Positions 14,882 to 22,629 of a DNA stretch of 64,000 bases are shown here, in pieces. Source of the stretch: Pyxicephalus adspersus (taxonomy: Eukaryota; Chordata; Amphibia; Anura; Pyxicephalidae). Each line of letters opens with the position of its first letter. The first letter of the stretch is position 1. The notes below the pieces were generated by a model, which worked only from the letters and a program-made list of their open reading frames with translations, had not been told where the DNA came from and did no database searches. Location: the NCBI RefSeq assembly GCF_032062135.1, contig NC_092864.1, positions 24,324,240 to 24,388,239 of the forward strand, written 5' to 3'. The position numbers and the translations under genes are program-made.

Positions 14882-17800
14882 AAAAAAAAAAGGCAAAGGG
14901 AGGGAGAGAGAGAGAAAAATGGAGTGAGACAGAAAGCATGACAGAAGAAGTAAAAAGAGAGAAGGATAGAGATTAAGTGTGAACAGGAAATATTGAGTCA
15001 CAAATATAAATATATTGCAGCTGTTAATATTTCACTAATGTAACCTGAATTTTAACATTATTTAAAATCAAACGTGATGACAAATGTGGCATCCATCACA
15101 AAATGTGTTTTCATATCTCAGTATGTATAAACAAATACAAACACTTCTTCTCTTTTCCTTTCCCATTAATAAAAATAACACATCAGTCCCATATAATCGA
15201 TCTCCTATAATGGTCTGAAACACCCTATTACCAAGCATTAAAAGTGTCATCGGACGCTAAAAGACTTTGTTGGATGTTAGCAAAGAGAAATTTTTTTCAG
15301 TTTTAGTCTCATTTCTATATTTTGACTATGAAGTTGTCACATTGAGTAAATATTCTATCCACCCCCATCCCCCAACCATTATTTCTTTATATTATATATA
15401 CCCCTTGTCCATGGGATTTATTCACATTAGAAAACCAATGTATCATAGTAAATGTGTGATCAGATAAATAAAATCACCTTGTAATATATGTGGTGTACAT
15501 ATCACTATAAAAGTATTATTTTGCCTTGCTAAAGATCTGATGTAATGACCATAAATCCCCTGATAATAATAATATTATCATTGGATTGTACGTATACCCG
15601 GCATCCCTATAGATCTCTGTATGCTCCCTATTCTATGTGTATGTGTCGCCTATATTGTATAAGGGGCAATGAAGCCAGGGATTACACAGGCAGGCAATGT
15701 GTGAATGGAGCTGTAATTCAGCACTATGGGCAGCCCCTTGGTGGTCTCTGGTGATGGCTGAGCTGTCCCTGGTGCTGAATTGGGGTTGGTATTCATTCTT
15801 TCTGTGTGTTAGCTCCATGTAGAGCTAAATGGTGCACTGAAACCACCAGCCCCATGAGTATTTCAGTGCAGAGGATGAATGGAGGGGCAGGCAGAGTGTC
15901 CAGAAATGTGAATGGGAAGAGGATTACTTTGCTATGTATGCAGACCATTGAGGCACTGACAGGGCTGTACTATCCACATAGAGGAAAGGCTGGAGATGTC
16001 ATGAAGCACTGATAGCACCATAATATACATAAGGAGTAAGGACTAAAGCTTTCATGCAGCACTGACAGCATCATATTATACAAAAAAAATAAAGCACTGA
16101 CATCAATGTTCTTATCCACATGAATTAAAGACCCAAAAAAAGTACTGACAGTGCCATAACATAGGCTAAAAATAAAGACCACAGTTCTTATAAAGCAGTG
16201 GCACCACTCCTATTATTAACATTGAGTAAAGACCCCACAAAGTACTGGTAGCACCATATTACCTATAATGACTAAAGATGTTAGGAAGCACTGATAGCAC
16301 CCTACTATCCAATTAGGTAAATACCCATAGATCTCATACAGCACGGACAGCACTATGCTACACACAAAAAATAAAGACACCATAAAGCACTGACAGCATC
16401 ATGCTATCCACAGGGACTTAAGACCCTAAAAAGCACTGACAGCACCCTATTATCCACAATCATTAAAGATTTCATGCAACACTGATATTACCACATTACC
16501 CACAAGAACCCATTAAGCACAGATTGAACCATATTATTCGCAAGGAATAAATACCTCTATCAAGCACCTACAGCACCCTTCTACCAATAAGAACTGAAGA
16601 CCCAATAAAGCACTGACAACACCCTTATACCCCCAAGGAATGATGACCCTATAAGGTACTGACAGCACGCTACTACCCACAAGCACCAATAACCCCATCA
16701 ACCACCTAGAGCCCCCTACAGCCCATAAGGACTGAAGATGTGATACAGCACCCAAGACCCCATCAAGCACTGGCAGCACCCTAATACCAGCAAAGGCTGA
16801 AGACCCCATAAAGCACCTACACTGCCCAACAACCCACCAGGACTGATGACCCCATGCGGCACTGACAGCACCCTACTACCCACAAGAACTGAAGACCCCA
16901 TAAAGCACTGACAGCACCCTGCTACCCCCAGGGACTGATGACCCCATAAAGCACTGACAGCATCCTAATACTCACAAGAACTGAAGACCCCATAAAGCAC
17001 TGACAGCACCCTGCACTGAAACCACCAGCCCCATGAGTATTTCAGTGCAGAGGATGAATGGAGGGGCAGGCAGAGTGTCCAGAAATGTGAATGGGAAGAG
17101 GATTACTCTGCTATGTATGCAGACCATTGAGGCACTGACAGGGCTGTACTATCCACATAGAGGAAAGGCTGGAGATGTCATGAAGCACTGATAGTACCAT
17201 AATATGCACAAAAAATAAAGCACTGGCATCTATGTTATTATCCACATGAATTAAAGACCCAAAAAAGTACTGACAGCACCATATCATACACAAAAAAAAA
17301 AAAAAAAAACATTATCAACATTGAGTAAAGACCCCACAAAGTACTGGTAGCACCATATTAGCTCTAACGACTAAAGACTTTAGGAAGCACTGATAGCACC
17401 CTACTATGCAATTAGGTAAATACCCATAGATCTCATACAGCACTGACAGCACTATGCTGTACACAAAAAATAAAAACTAAAGACACCATAAAGCACTGAC
17501 AGCAACATGCTATCCACAGGGACTTAAGACCCCAAAAAGCACTGACAGCACCCTATTATCCACAATCATTAAAGATTTCATGCAACACTGATATTACCAC
17601 ATTACCCAGAAGAACCCATTAAGCACAGATTGAACCATATTATCCGCAAGGAAAAAATACCTCCATCAAGCACCTACAGCACCCTACTTCCCTTAAGGAC
17701 TAATGACCTCATCAAATACTGACAGCATCCTAATACCTGCAAAGGCTGAAGACCCCATAAAGCACCTACAGCAGCCAACAACCCACCAGGACTGATGACC

Positions 17801-18545
17801 CCATGCGGCACTGACAGCACCCTACTATCCACAAGAACTGAAGACCCCATAAAGCACTGACAGCATCCTAATACCTCCAAGGACTGAAGACCCTATAAAG
17901 TACTGACAGCACCATGCTACCCCCAGGGAGTGATGAGCCCATAAAGTACTGACAGCATCCTAATACCCCAAAGGACTGAAGACCCTATAAATCACTGACA
18001 GCACCCTGCTACCCCCAGGGACTGATGACCCAATAAAGTACTGGCAGCCCCCCACTACCCCCCAGGACTGAGATCTGTACCCAGCAGGTCCCAGGACTTG
18101 CTCTCACCTCCAGGTTCTCCAGCCTATCCTTCAGGGTCTGCATGGTGCGGCTGAGTTGATCGATGATCTGGCTGGGATCTCGGGGTAGATCCCCCATGGT
18201 GTCTTTGCCCCCACTTTTCCCGGACACTTTCTTCCAGGATCCATGCTTGCCATCCTCGGAGAGGGTCTCGCAGTGGCTCAGCTTGGCAGTCAGCTCCCGG
18301 ATGGCATCTTTCTGGTTGCCGATGGTCTCTTTCTGCTGTAAGATTGTCTCTCGGAGCTGGATGACGGTAGATCGGAGCTCTTCTTCTGGGGTAACACTAA
18401 AGCATGGCATGGGGCATCCAGGGGTGGCATCAGGGGGCAGAGCTGTACACACAAAGCGTTCTCCCGCGTTGTCCTGCTGTTGTTTGATGGTGTTACCCTT
18501 TGCCAAGGCTAGCAGGCAAATCCCCCCAATTATTAGGGCAAGCAT
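214..18545 (-). CDS. nptx2: Neuronal pentraxin 2 (NPTX2/Narp), complete five-exon coding region
   Basis: Spliced minus-strand CDS: join of 18545-18108, 14168-13952, 10369-10125, 1577-1398 and 441-214. The total is 1308 nt, giving 435 residues plus a TAG stop, against about 431 for the mammalian protein. Exon lengths 438, 217, 245, 180 and 228 give consistent phases (0, 1, 0, 0), and every intron has GT and AG ends. The product is a secreted pentraxin of excitatory synapses that clusters AMPA receptors and multimerises through its N-terminal half. Visible features are a signal peptide (about 1-16), cysteines 33, 44, 48 and 92, heptad-rich coiled coils (about 54-146 and 155-215), and a pentraxin domain from about 222 to the end. 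The pentraxin signature is at 315-322 (HICITWTT). NPTX2 is preferred over NPTX1 and NPTXR because of FVCTALPP, KDTMGDLPRDP, the LHNES/HRHKTES stretch and the C-terminus CEERLIDL. The orthology call rests on remembered family sequence, not on a search. Confidence 0.96.
442..1397 (-). other. nptx2: nptx2 intron 4 (956 bp)
   Basis: The intron begins GTGGGTAC and ends TTCTGAAG on the minus strand. It is AT-rich unique-looking sequence, and no repeat family or other feature is recognised in it. Confidence 0.9.
1398..1577 (-). CDS. nptx2: nptx2 exon 4 (residues 301-360), pentraxin signature
   Basis: The acceptor is GCGCAG|GTGGCT at 1578/1577 and the donor is GAACAG|GTGGGT at 1398/1397. It is exactly 60 codons. 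It contains the pentraxin family signature H-x-C-x-[ST]-W-x-[ST] as HICITWTT at 315-322, including the disulfide Cys317. The conserved SGENLAPWHPIKP stretch follows, and the exon ends in ILGQEQ, where Glu359 and Gln360 are expected calcium ligands. Confidence 0.96.
2615..3325 (+). pseudogene. Decayed Tc1-like transposase remnant
   Basis: Translation in shifting plus-strand frames gives pieces of the C-terminal half of a Tc1/mariner-superfamily transposase. There is a stretch like VMSAGYLKILNDQV (about 2900-2940), a catalytic-core region equivalent to the 'PDGMGMFQDSN' block across 2960-3000, and the DxNPIENxW region decayed around 3035-3075. The ending IPRRMCVVIKAKGSSTKN at 3200-3253 matches the typical MPRRxxAVIKAKGG.TKY terminus. 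At least three frame changes and several stops show that it is inactive. Terminal repeats were not identified. Confidence 0.7.
3403..3443. repeat. 13-bp perfect hairpin
   Basis: The arm CAGTATGCCACTA at 3403-3415 is exactly inverted at 3431-3443, with a 15-bp loop. It lies about 80 bp past the Tc1-like remnant and could be part of its end or an independent small palindrome. Confidence 0.5.
5158..5634. mobile_element. Tigger/pogo-like MITE with TA target duplication
   Basis: The element at 5160-5632 (473 bp) has perfect 15-bp terminal inverted repeats CAGGTAGTCCCCGGG and is flanked on both sides by TA. The CAG start, TA duplication and 'AGTCC' type terminus fit the pogo/Tigger branch of Tc1/mariner. 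No transposase frame is present, so it is non-autonomous. Confidence 0.8.
7100..7443. mobile_element. Second Tigger/pogo-like MITE
   Basis: The element at 7102-7441 (340 bp) is bounded by TA on each side. Its left end CAGTTGACAATC and right end (read inverted) CAGTTCACATTC match at 10 of 12 positions. Subterminal ATCCG motifs lie on both sides. It differs in sequence from the 5160 element, so it is a separate family. It is non-coding. Confidence 0.7.
9111..9428. mobile_element. hAT-type MITE with imperfect 8-bp target duplication
   Basis: The element at 9119-9420 has left end CAAGGTTGGGCCATCTCAAA and inverted right end CAGGGGTGTCAAACTCAGG, which resemble each other and the usual CAGGGGTG hAT terminus. 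The flanks TACTCATA (9111-9118) and TACTAATA (9421-9428) agree at 7 of 8 positions, as expected for an older hAT insertion. Confidence 0.72.
10125..10369 (-). CDS. nptx2: nptx2 exon 3 (end of 219 to 300), start of pentraxin domain
   Basis: The acceptor is AACAG|GGAGCAG at 10370/10369 and the donor is GACAAG|GTAGGC at 10125/10124. The encoded peptide runs from SSAFKSPDDFKVSLPL through the YGKIKKTLPELFAF segment to ELLINDK. It carries Cys257 in FTICMWL, the first cysteine of the conserved pentraxin intradomain disulfide, paired in the family with Cys317 of exon 4. The GQANEIVLIE segment (about 278-287) holds Asn281, equivalent to a calcium ligand. The neighbouring Asp of classical pentraxins is Ala here, as in neuronal pentraxins generally. 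Confidence 0.96.
11010..11045. repeat. (AT)n microsatellite
   Basis: An uninterrupted AT dinucleotide run of about 18 units in intron 2. Confidence 0.95.
11702..11787 (-). repeat. LINE/SINE 3' tail fragment, reverse orientation
   Basis: (ATT)n is followed by a sequence that, read on the minus strand, is the terminal TACAGCGCTGCGTAATATG / TTGGCGCTATATAAATCC segment shared with the SINE at 36615-36960 and the LINE tail at 24570-24765. It is only the 3' end and so a severely 5'-truncated retrocopy. Confidence 0.75.
11990..12505. repeat. 34-bp minisatellite (two 17-bp half units) in nptx2 intron 2
   Basis: About 15 imperfect units built on alternating halves of the type GCTATCTATGCTATGGG and GCCATCTATATTATAGA. 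The array loses regularity at its edges. Open frames inside it are a consequence of the repeat and lack coding character. Confidence 0.9.
12643..12863. mobile_element. Palindromic MITE (copy 1 of 3)
   Basis: About 220 bp in which the first 55-60 bp, starting CCTGATTTATTAAAGCTC, are inverted at the right end (AGCTTCACTGATGAAAG to CTTGATAAATAATCAG). Related copies lie at 61060-61215 and 61671-61873. The recurring outer motif is (C)TGATTTATTAAAGCTC. No coding sequence is present and the target duplication is not clear. Confidence 0.7.
13952..14168 (-). CDS. nptx2: nptx2 exon 2 (residues 147-218 plus first base of 219)
   Basis: The acceptor is AAG|CATCAA at 14169/14168 and the donor is AAAG|GTAATA at 13952/13951. 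It encodes the second coiled-coil segment, from HQLRSNVSYS to RVHELEK. Two N-glycosylation sequons are visible, NVS at residue 152 and NES at 193, both at positions where NPTX2 of mammals also has sequons. The length of 217 nt leaves phase 1, completed by exon 3 to give a glycine codon. Confidence 0.95.
14811..14895. repeat. (GAAA)n microsatellite with flanking (TA)n and (GA)n
   Basis: About 17 GAAA units at 14814-14882 followed by an A-run. It is preceded by (TA)n and (GA)n at 14753-14795 and followed by a purine-rich stretch to about 14970. Confidence 0.95.
15380..15573. repeat. Module A, intron 1 copy
   Basis: About 194 bp from the TTTCTTTATATTATATA stretch to the CCTGATAATAATAAT stretch, nearly identical to 19003-19196 on the other side of exon 1. 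A third, shorter copy runs at 19197-19320. All are in the same orientation. Confidence 0.85.
15834..17990. repeat. 1.18-kb tandem duplication within the intron 1 array
   Basis: The segment starting GCACTGAAACCACCAG at 15834 recurs at 17013, an offset of 1179 bp, and includes a non-minisatellite stretch (AGGATGAATGGAGGGGCAGG). The second copy follows the first for most of its length with small deletions, such as the loss around 17290-17315 beside an A-run. Confidence 0.88.
15945..18062. repeat. 46-bp minisatellite array in nptx2 intron 1 (module B)
   Basis: Roughly 45 imperfect units of about 46 bp. The core is GACCCCATAAAGCACTGACA followed by GCACCCTACTACCCACAAGG and then ACTGA. The array ends about 45 bp from the exon 1 donor at 18107. 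It holds a higher-order duplication (15834 onward repeated from 17013). A short related array lies upstream of the gene at 21440-21745. Confidence 0.93.
18108..18545 (-). CDS. nptx2: nptx2 exon 1 coding part (residues 1-146)
   Basis: It begins at the ATG at 18545-18543, which has G at -3 and is the first ATG downstream of the TATA-like box. It encodes a short hydrophobic signal peptide (MLALIIGGICLLALA), a linker, then the FVCTALPP motif at residues 31-38 with Cys33, Cys44 and Cys48. A long charged helix follows (about 54-92, e.g. LRETILQQKETIG), then the basic, glycine-rich segment and KDTMGDLPRDP (114-124). The exon ends with a second helix finishing LENLE. It ends at the donor GAG|GTGAGA (18108/18107) in phase 0. 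The N-terminal cysteines are those used in the family for covalent multimerisation. In-frame sequence is open for 34 codons upstream of the ATG but has no ATG of its own. Confidence 0.95.
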
Positions 18546-18745
18546 GCCGACTACTACAACTCCACAGAGGAGGCTGCGAGCCCGGGACTGTATTGTTGGA
18601 GGTGTTGGGGTGACGATGATGAGGGGACCTCTGGGCTTTGACGCAATCTAACTAGTTAGAAGTGTGTACCAAGAAGCGTCAGGTTGGCTGCGATGCTGCA
18701 AGCACTCTCTGGCTGTTCTGTACGATTCTCTCCAGCGGAGATCAG
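18546..18745 (-). other. nptx2: nptx2 predicted 5' UTR
   Basis: Between the inferred start near 18745 and the ATG at 18545 there is no other ATG on the minus strand, so 18545 is the first start codon. The segment is more GC-rich than the surrounding DNA. The coding frame remains open from the TAG at 18650-18648 to the ATG. Confidence 0.45.
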
Positions 18746-18840
18746 CAATGCCTCAGCTAAGCTCGCAGCCTCATATTAAAGGAGCAGCACCAGCAGGCGT
18801 GTCGGCACTGACAGCTTTACCCCCATGCACACGTCATCCA
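18740..18840 (-). promoter_or_regulatory. nptx2: nptx2 core promoter with TATA-like box and CRE-like half site
   Basis: On the minus strand a TATA-like CTTTAATATG lies at 18781-18772. This places a transcription start near 18745 and a 5' UTR of about 200 nt without upstream ATGs. About 50 bp farther upstream is TGACGTGT (18836-18829), a CRE-like site carrying the TGACG half site. Mammalian Narp is an activity-induced immediate early gene, so a CREB-type element would fit. Positions and motifs are seen directly; use as a promoter is inferred. Confidence 0.5.
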
Positions 18841-18881
18841 TGTGTGTGCACATCAAGCTGAGAATGTTTGCTGCTGGTGTG

Positions 18882-19002
18882 AAAGAAACTACTTCATCCA
18901 TTGTCTGGAGACACTTTACTATATGACAAATCCATTTCTACAACTCATAGCAGTGTGAATCTCCTCTGATGTGACTGCAATGCCAGGCAGACAATACTTC
19001 TT
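18882..19002. other. Promoter-distal flank of nptx2
   Basis: Short unique stretch between the promoter and the module A copies; no feature recognised. Confidence 0.5.
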
Positions 19003-19320
19003 TATTTCTCTATATTATATACACTCCATGTCCATGGGATTTATTCACATCAAAAAACCAATGTATAATAGTAAATGTGTGATCAGATAAATAAAATCAC
19101 CTTGTAATATATGTGGTGTACATATCACTATAAAAGTATTATTTTCCTTTTCTAAAGATCTGATGTAATGACCATTAATCCCCTGATAATAATAATGGGA
19201 TTTATTCACATTAAAAAACCAATGTATAATAATAAATGTGTGATGAGAGATATAAAATGACATTGTAATATATGTGGTGTACACTATAACACGCATTTAC
19301 ACTATAAAAGTATTATTTTG
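19003..19320. repeat. Module A, upstream copies (A' and partial A'')
   Basis: 19003-19196 is a near-identical copy of 15380-15573. 19197-19320 repeats the part starting GGGATTTATTCACATT, with more divergence. They lie just upstream of the nptx2 promoter. Confidence 0.85.
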
Positions 19321-19529
19321 CCCAGGGGTGCTCACACTTCTTTGGCTTGAGAGCTACTTTTTAAATGACCAAGCCAAAATGATCTACCAACAATATAAAT
19401 GCTAAACATATATTTATTTATTTATATATTTACTGAGTATGACACAGAAGTGACTGAAGCTAATGAGACGTTGAATGGCAGAATATTGCACAGACATTGA
19501 ACTACAAGACTATAGTGACAAGAAAGCTA

Positions 19530-20041
19530 CACTTCACTAGGGATGAGTGAGAAAGCCTCTGGCATTCTCGCAAAAATTTCCGCAAACTTCCGATGAGTCT
19601 GTGAAATTTCAGCAAATCGATTTCTCAAAACCATCAGAAGATCGAGGAAATCATTACGATACCGGGCACTAGAGGTTAGTTAACCTCTAGTGCCCCGGGA
19701 TCGCAGTGGAACTGCAGATTAACTCTCAAGGGAGAAACTCCATTGAGGGTTCACCTGCAGTCACAGCTTATTGGAGGCACTCGCGTACCTCCAATCAGCT
19801 GTGACCGCAAAGTTCCCACGGCCACCGGGCTGTACTTATCAGCCCAGGGACCGTGGTCAACTGAACTGCAGATTAACTCCTAATGGAGAAACTCTGTTCC
19901 ACTGCGATCCCCGGGCACTGGAGGTTAATTAACGGTGAATTTACACCAGCCATTCTCGCTTACAATTTCGGTAAGCGAGAACGTCCAAATTCGCTGAGAG
20001 ATTGAGTTTTAAAAACTCACTCCCTCATCCCTACAGTTCAC
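19530..20041. mobile_element. hAT-type MITE (TAGGGATGAG family) nested in the outer hAT element
   Basis: The element at 19538-20033 has ends TAGGGATGAGTGAG and (inverted) TAGGGATGAGGGAG. The flanks CACTTCAC (19530-19537) and CAGTTCAC (20034-20041) match at 7 of 8 positions. Its interior has a strong hairpin, GGCACTAGAGGTTA inverted around 19668-19697. It is non-coding. Confidence 0.75.
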
Positions 20042-20254
20042 CTGTTATAGGAGAATGAAGTGCTGCACAAGAAAAAACTGCTAATCCGTACAAAGTTATC
20101 TCTGTAATTACCCTGACCCCGAGCCTGAACTGACTGGGCCGTCCAGCACTGCTCACTTCAGACTGCCCTCTCTGCCTCCCTCCCCACTCCCCACTGTTAC
20201 CCCAGCATCCCTATAGACACACAGCAGGGTTGCTGATAAGGGTTGAGGGTGGGT

Positions 20255-20530
20255 CTACACAGACCTTTTTAAAAACACATAAAACGTTTCTATTGCGTTT
20301 ATTTGCGTTTTTATGCACTTTTATTAACGTTTTCAAGCTTGCCTTTAAAACTCTTGAAAACACCTATGCTGCATTTCCCGTGTTTTTTCGCGGTTTCCCG
20401 TGTTTTAGCGCATTTGCATAAACGCGGTAAAATGTGGGGAACCATCTTAATGAAATCAATGGAAGCGTTTAAATGCATTTTCACACATTTTTGGAAGTTT
20501 TCTAGCATTAACCCATCATTTTAATTTTTT
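20255..20530. repeat. GCGTTT-rich dispersed repeat fragment
   Basis: Multiple GCGTTT and AACGTTTTC motifs with A/T-rich spacers, and internal inverted similarity (AAACGCGG, CCGTGTTTT). It resembles anuran interspersed repeats of this type, but the family is not named with certainty. Confidence 0.4.
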
Positions 20531-20572
20531 AAACATTGCAAGCAACGTTTAGGATAAAGCTCAAATTGTGCC

Positions 20573-21118
20573 TTAACATCCCTAGCAGTCTTATATCCTA
20601 CCAATTTTTCATGCAAAAAGCGTTACATTTTCTTTGCATGGAAATTTATTTTACATTGTAGGCTATAATTCTTAGGCAGCATAACTCACTGAAAAATGTC
20701 CAATATTTAATAAATTTAATAATAAACTTTAAATAAAAAAACACAAAAATCTGTTAAAAAAATAGTTAAACATGTAATGTAAGTTTACAGTAGCATAAAT
20801 TCTATATATATATAATATAATCATAAATATATAATATATGAAAATTTCTTTGTATTGGACGCAATACAGCTATTTTGTATTCAATCCAATACAAAAGATT
20901 TTTGAATTTCCTGACACTCCTCCCGCCTGCACCAACTTCACCGGGAAACCTGTAGATCGGCTCTGCTCTTTGCAGCTGGAGATCGGAGGAGGAGGACATG
21001 TCCCCAGGACCTGTGGGAACTGAACAAGGTAAGTGGGATTTTTTTTAGGTTAAAGCTACCGCTATTTGAAAGTAAAATTCACCCCAAGTCACACACGGGA
21101 ATACCGCTAGGGGGTTAA
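20573..21118. mobile_element. TTAA-flanked piggyBac-like MITE
   Basis: Bounded by TTAA at 20573-20576 and 21115-21118. The left end is TTAACATCCCTAGCAGTC, and the inverted right end TTAACCCCCTAGCGGTATTC shows the same CCTAGC core. The interior has a TTGTATTGGAC / GTCCAATACAA-like inverted stretch near 20850-20900 and GC-rich sequence but no transposase. Confidence 0.7.
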
Positions 21119-21439
21119 GGAAACATCCTGGTGTAGATTAGCCCATCGGAATGTATGGGGATTTCAAACATGGGCTTTGCGATCGACTGGTAGATCATGA
21201 TCAACTTTTCCTGCTGTAATAGAAGGAGATTTGACCAAGGGTTTGGACCTTTGCCAGGACGGTGTCACTGAACTCTGGGGTCAAGAAAGGAAAAAGGTAT
21301 TTCTGCAGAAGTGCTGTTTGGTTTCGCTGTGAGGTGTTACCGTATTGGAACGCACCCAAAACCCTCATATCAGATCACTTGGCCAATAGGGTGCTTGTAT
21401 GGTTTTAGACCAAATGGGGTTCTGGATGAATATGATGGT

Positions 21440-21745
21440 GATAAGAGCCCCCTACAGCCCACAAGGACTGAAGATGTGCTACAGCACCCTACTACTCTAT
21501 AGACTGAAGACACCATCAAGCACTGACAGTATTCCACTACCCACAAGGACTAATGACCCCATCAAACACTGACAGCACCCTAAAACCCGCAAAGGCTGAA
21601 GACCTCATAAAGCACCTACAGCACCCAACAACCCACCCAGACTGAAGACCCGATGCGGCACTGACAGCAACCTAATACCCACAGGAACTGAAGACCCTAA
21701 AAGGACTGACAGCATCCTAATACCCCCAAGACGTGATACAGCACC
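21440..21745. repeat. Upstream copy of the intron 1 minisatellite (module B')
   Basis: About six to seven units with the same core as 15945-18062 (AAGCACTGACAG, CCCACAAGGACTGAAGA). They share unit variants such as TACAGCACCCAACAACCCACC and GATGCGGCACTGACAGCA with the intron array. Confidence 0.88.
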
Positions 21746-22105
21746 CAGGTGGGGGACCTAAAGAAGGTGGGGGCCCTAAAGAGGGTGGAGCCCTGAAGAA
21801 GGTAGGAACCCTGGAGAAGGTGGCGGCCCTAAAGAAGATGGGTGACCTGGAGAAGTTAGGGGCTCTGGTGATAGTGGGAATCCTGTAAATAATAGCAGCC
21901 CTACTGAAAGTGGGGGCCCTGAAAAAGATGGACCTCTGGAGCAGTTGGAAGCCGCAGGGAAAGTGGGGGCCCTGGAGAAGATGAAACCCCCAAAGAAAGT
22001 GGGGAAACTGGAGGATTTTGGAAACCCAGAGAAGGTGGGAGCTCTGGAGAAGGTGTGGGCCATGAAAAAGGTGGAAGTCCTGGAGAAGGTGAGAGCCCTG
22101 GAGCT
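21745..22105. repeat. 18-bp minisatellite
   Basis: About 20 imperfect units of the type GAAGGTGGGAGCCCTGGA. Because 18 is a multiple of three, both strands stay open: the plus strand gives a hexapeptide repeat like EKVGAL. No start, splice or protein homology supports coding. Confidence 0.88.
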
Positions 22106-22629
22106 CATACCTGCACATCACTGTGCTGCTTTTCCTTTTACTGTCCAGTCACATGCTGGGGAAAGAACAAGACTTGCACATGTTACTTAACTTCAGCAAT
22201 CGCATGCTGCCAGACAGGGCTGTGCTGTGTGACAGAGCTGTGTACACCACATGACAGAATGGACAGAAATACCAATACTTTGATGGAAAAAACTTTGTCT
22301 AGATCTGTATTTCATCGGTCCAGGAAATTAGATCCACCAAAACTTTGTTATGTGGGGGGCTACCTAAACAACAAATTCAATGTGTATCCCATTAGACACC
22401 CCCCAAACTCTCTGTCAGGTTTGGGCCCCGTACTCTAGAAGATCTGTAGGGGTCCTTTGGGTGACCACCATTTGGTCTTTCAATATTGTACACAGAGCTG
22501 GAACAGGATATCTTCTATATGGCTTCCACTTGCTGTCTCTGTGTTAGTTGGGGTCACCTATAGTCGAAAATCTCCTATACCATTAACATTTAAAGCACCG
22601 AGCAGCCACAAAAATGGCAGAGGTTTGGA
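22106..22629. other. Intergenic, no feature recognised
   Basis: Unique-looking sequence between two minisatellites. Open frames here have no family match or splice context. Confidence 0.5.

Larger units (their letters stand above)
14169..18107 (-). other. nptx2: nptx2 intron 1 (3939 bp)
   Basis: The intron runs from GTGAGAGC to GTTGAAG on the minus strand. Its exon-1-proximal half is almost entirely minisatellite (about 15945-18062). The remainder holds a GAAA microsatellite and a module (15380-15573) that recurs upstream of exon 1. Confidence 0.9.
19326..21225. mobile_element. hAT-like element split by nested insertions
   Basis: The left end CAGGGGTGCTCACACTTC at 19326 is followed by TTGGCTTGAGAGCTAC. 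A matching interior-right segment (GATCGACTGGTAGATCATG) appears only at 21181-21205. The intervening DNA holds other complete elements at 19538-20033 and 20573-21118, so the outer element appears to have been interrupted. The right terminus is decayed and the outer boundary is approximate. Confidence 0.5.

Noticed and set aside
16534..17880. Minus-strand frames rich in repeated LVGSRVLSVPHGVISP-like text
   Set aside because: Produced by the 46-bp minisatellite; the unit length is not a multiple of three and frames break between units.
15970..18062. CRISPR-like or other spaced-repeat array
   Set aside because: Repeat units are contiguous and diverged without unique equal-length spacers, in a vertebrate intron; it is a minisatellite.
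18163..18651. Plus-strand frame of 162 codons over nptx2 exon 1
   Set aside because: Antisense shadow of exon 1, whose minus-strand reading has clear NPTX2 homology and correct splice signals.
21717..22121. Ser/Pro/Phe-rich minus-strand frame of 134 codons
   Set aside because: Consequence of an 18-bp tandem repeat; both strands are open for the same trivial reason.
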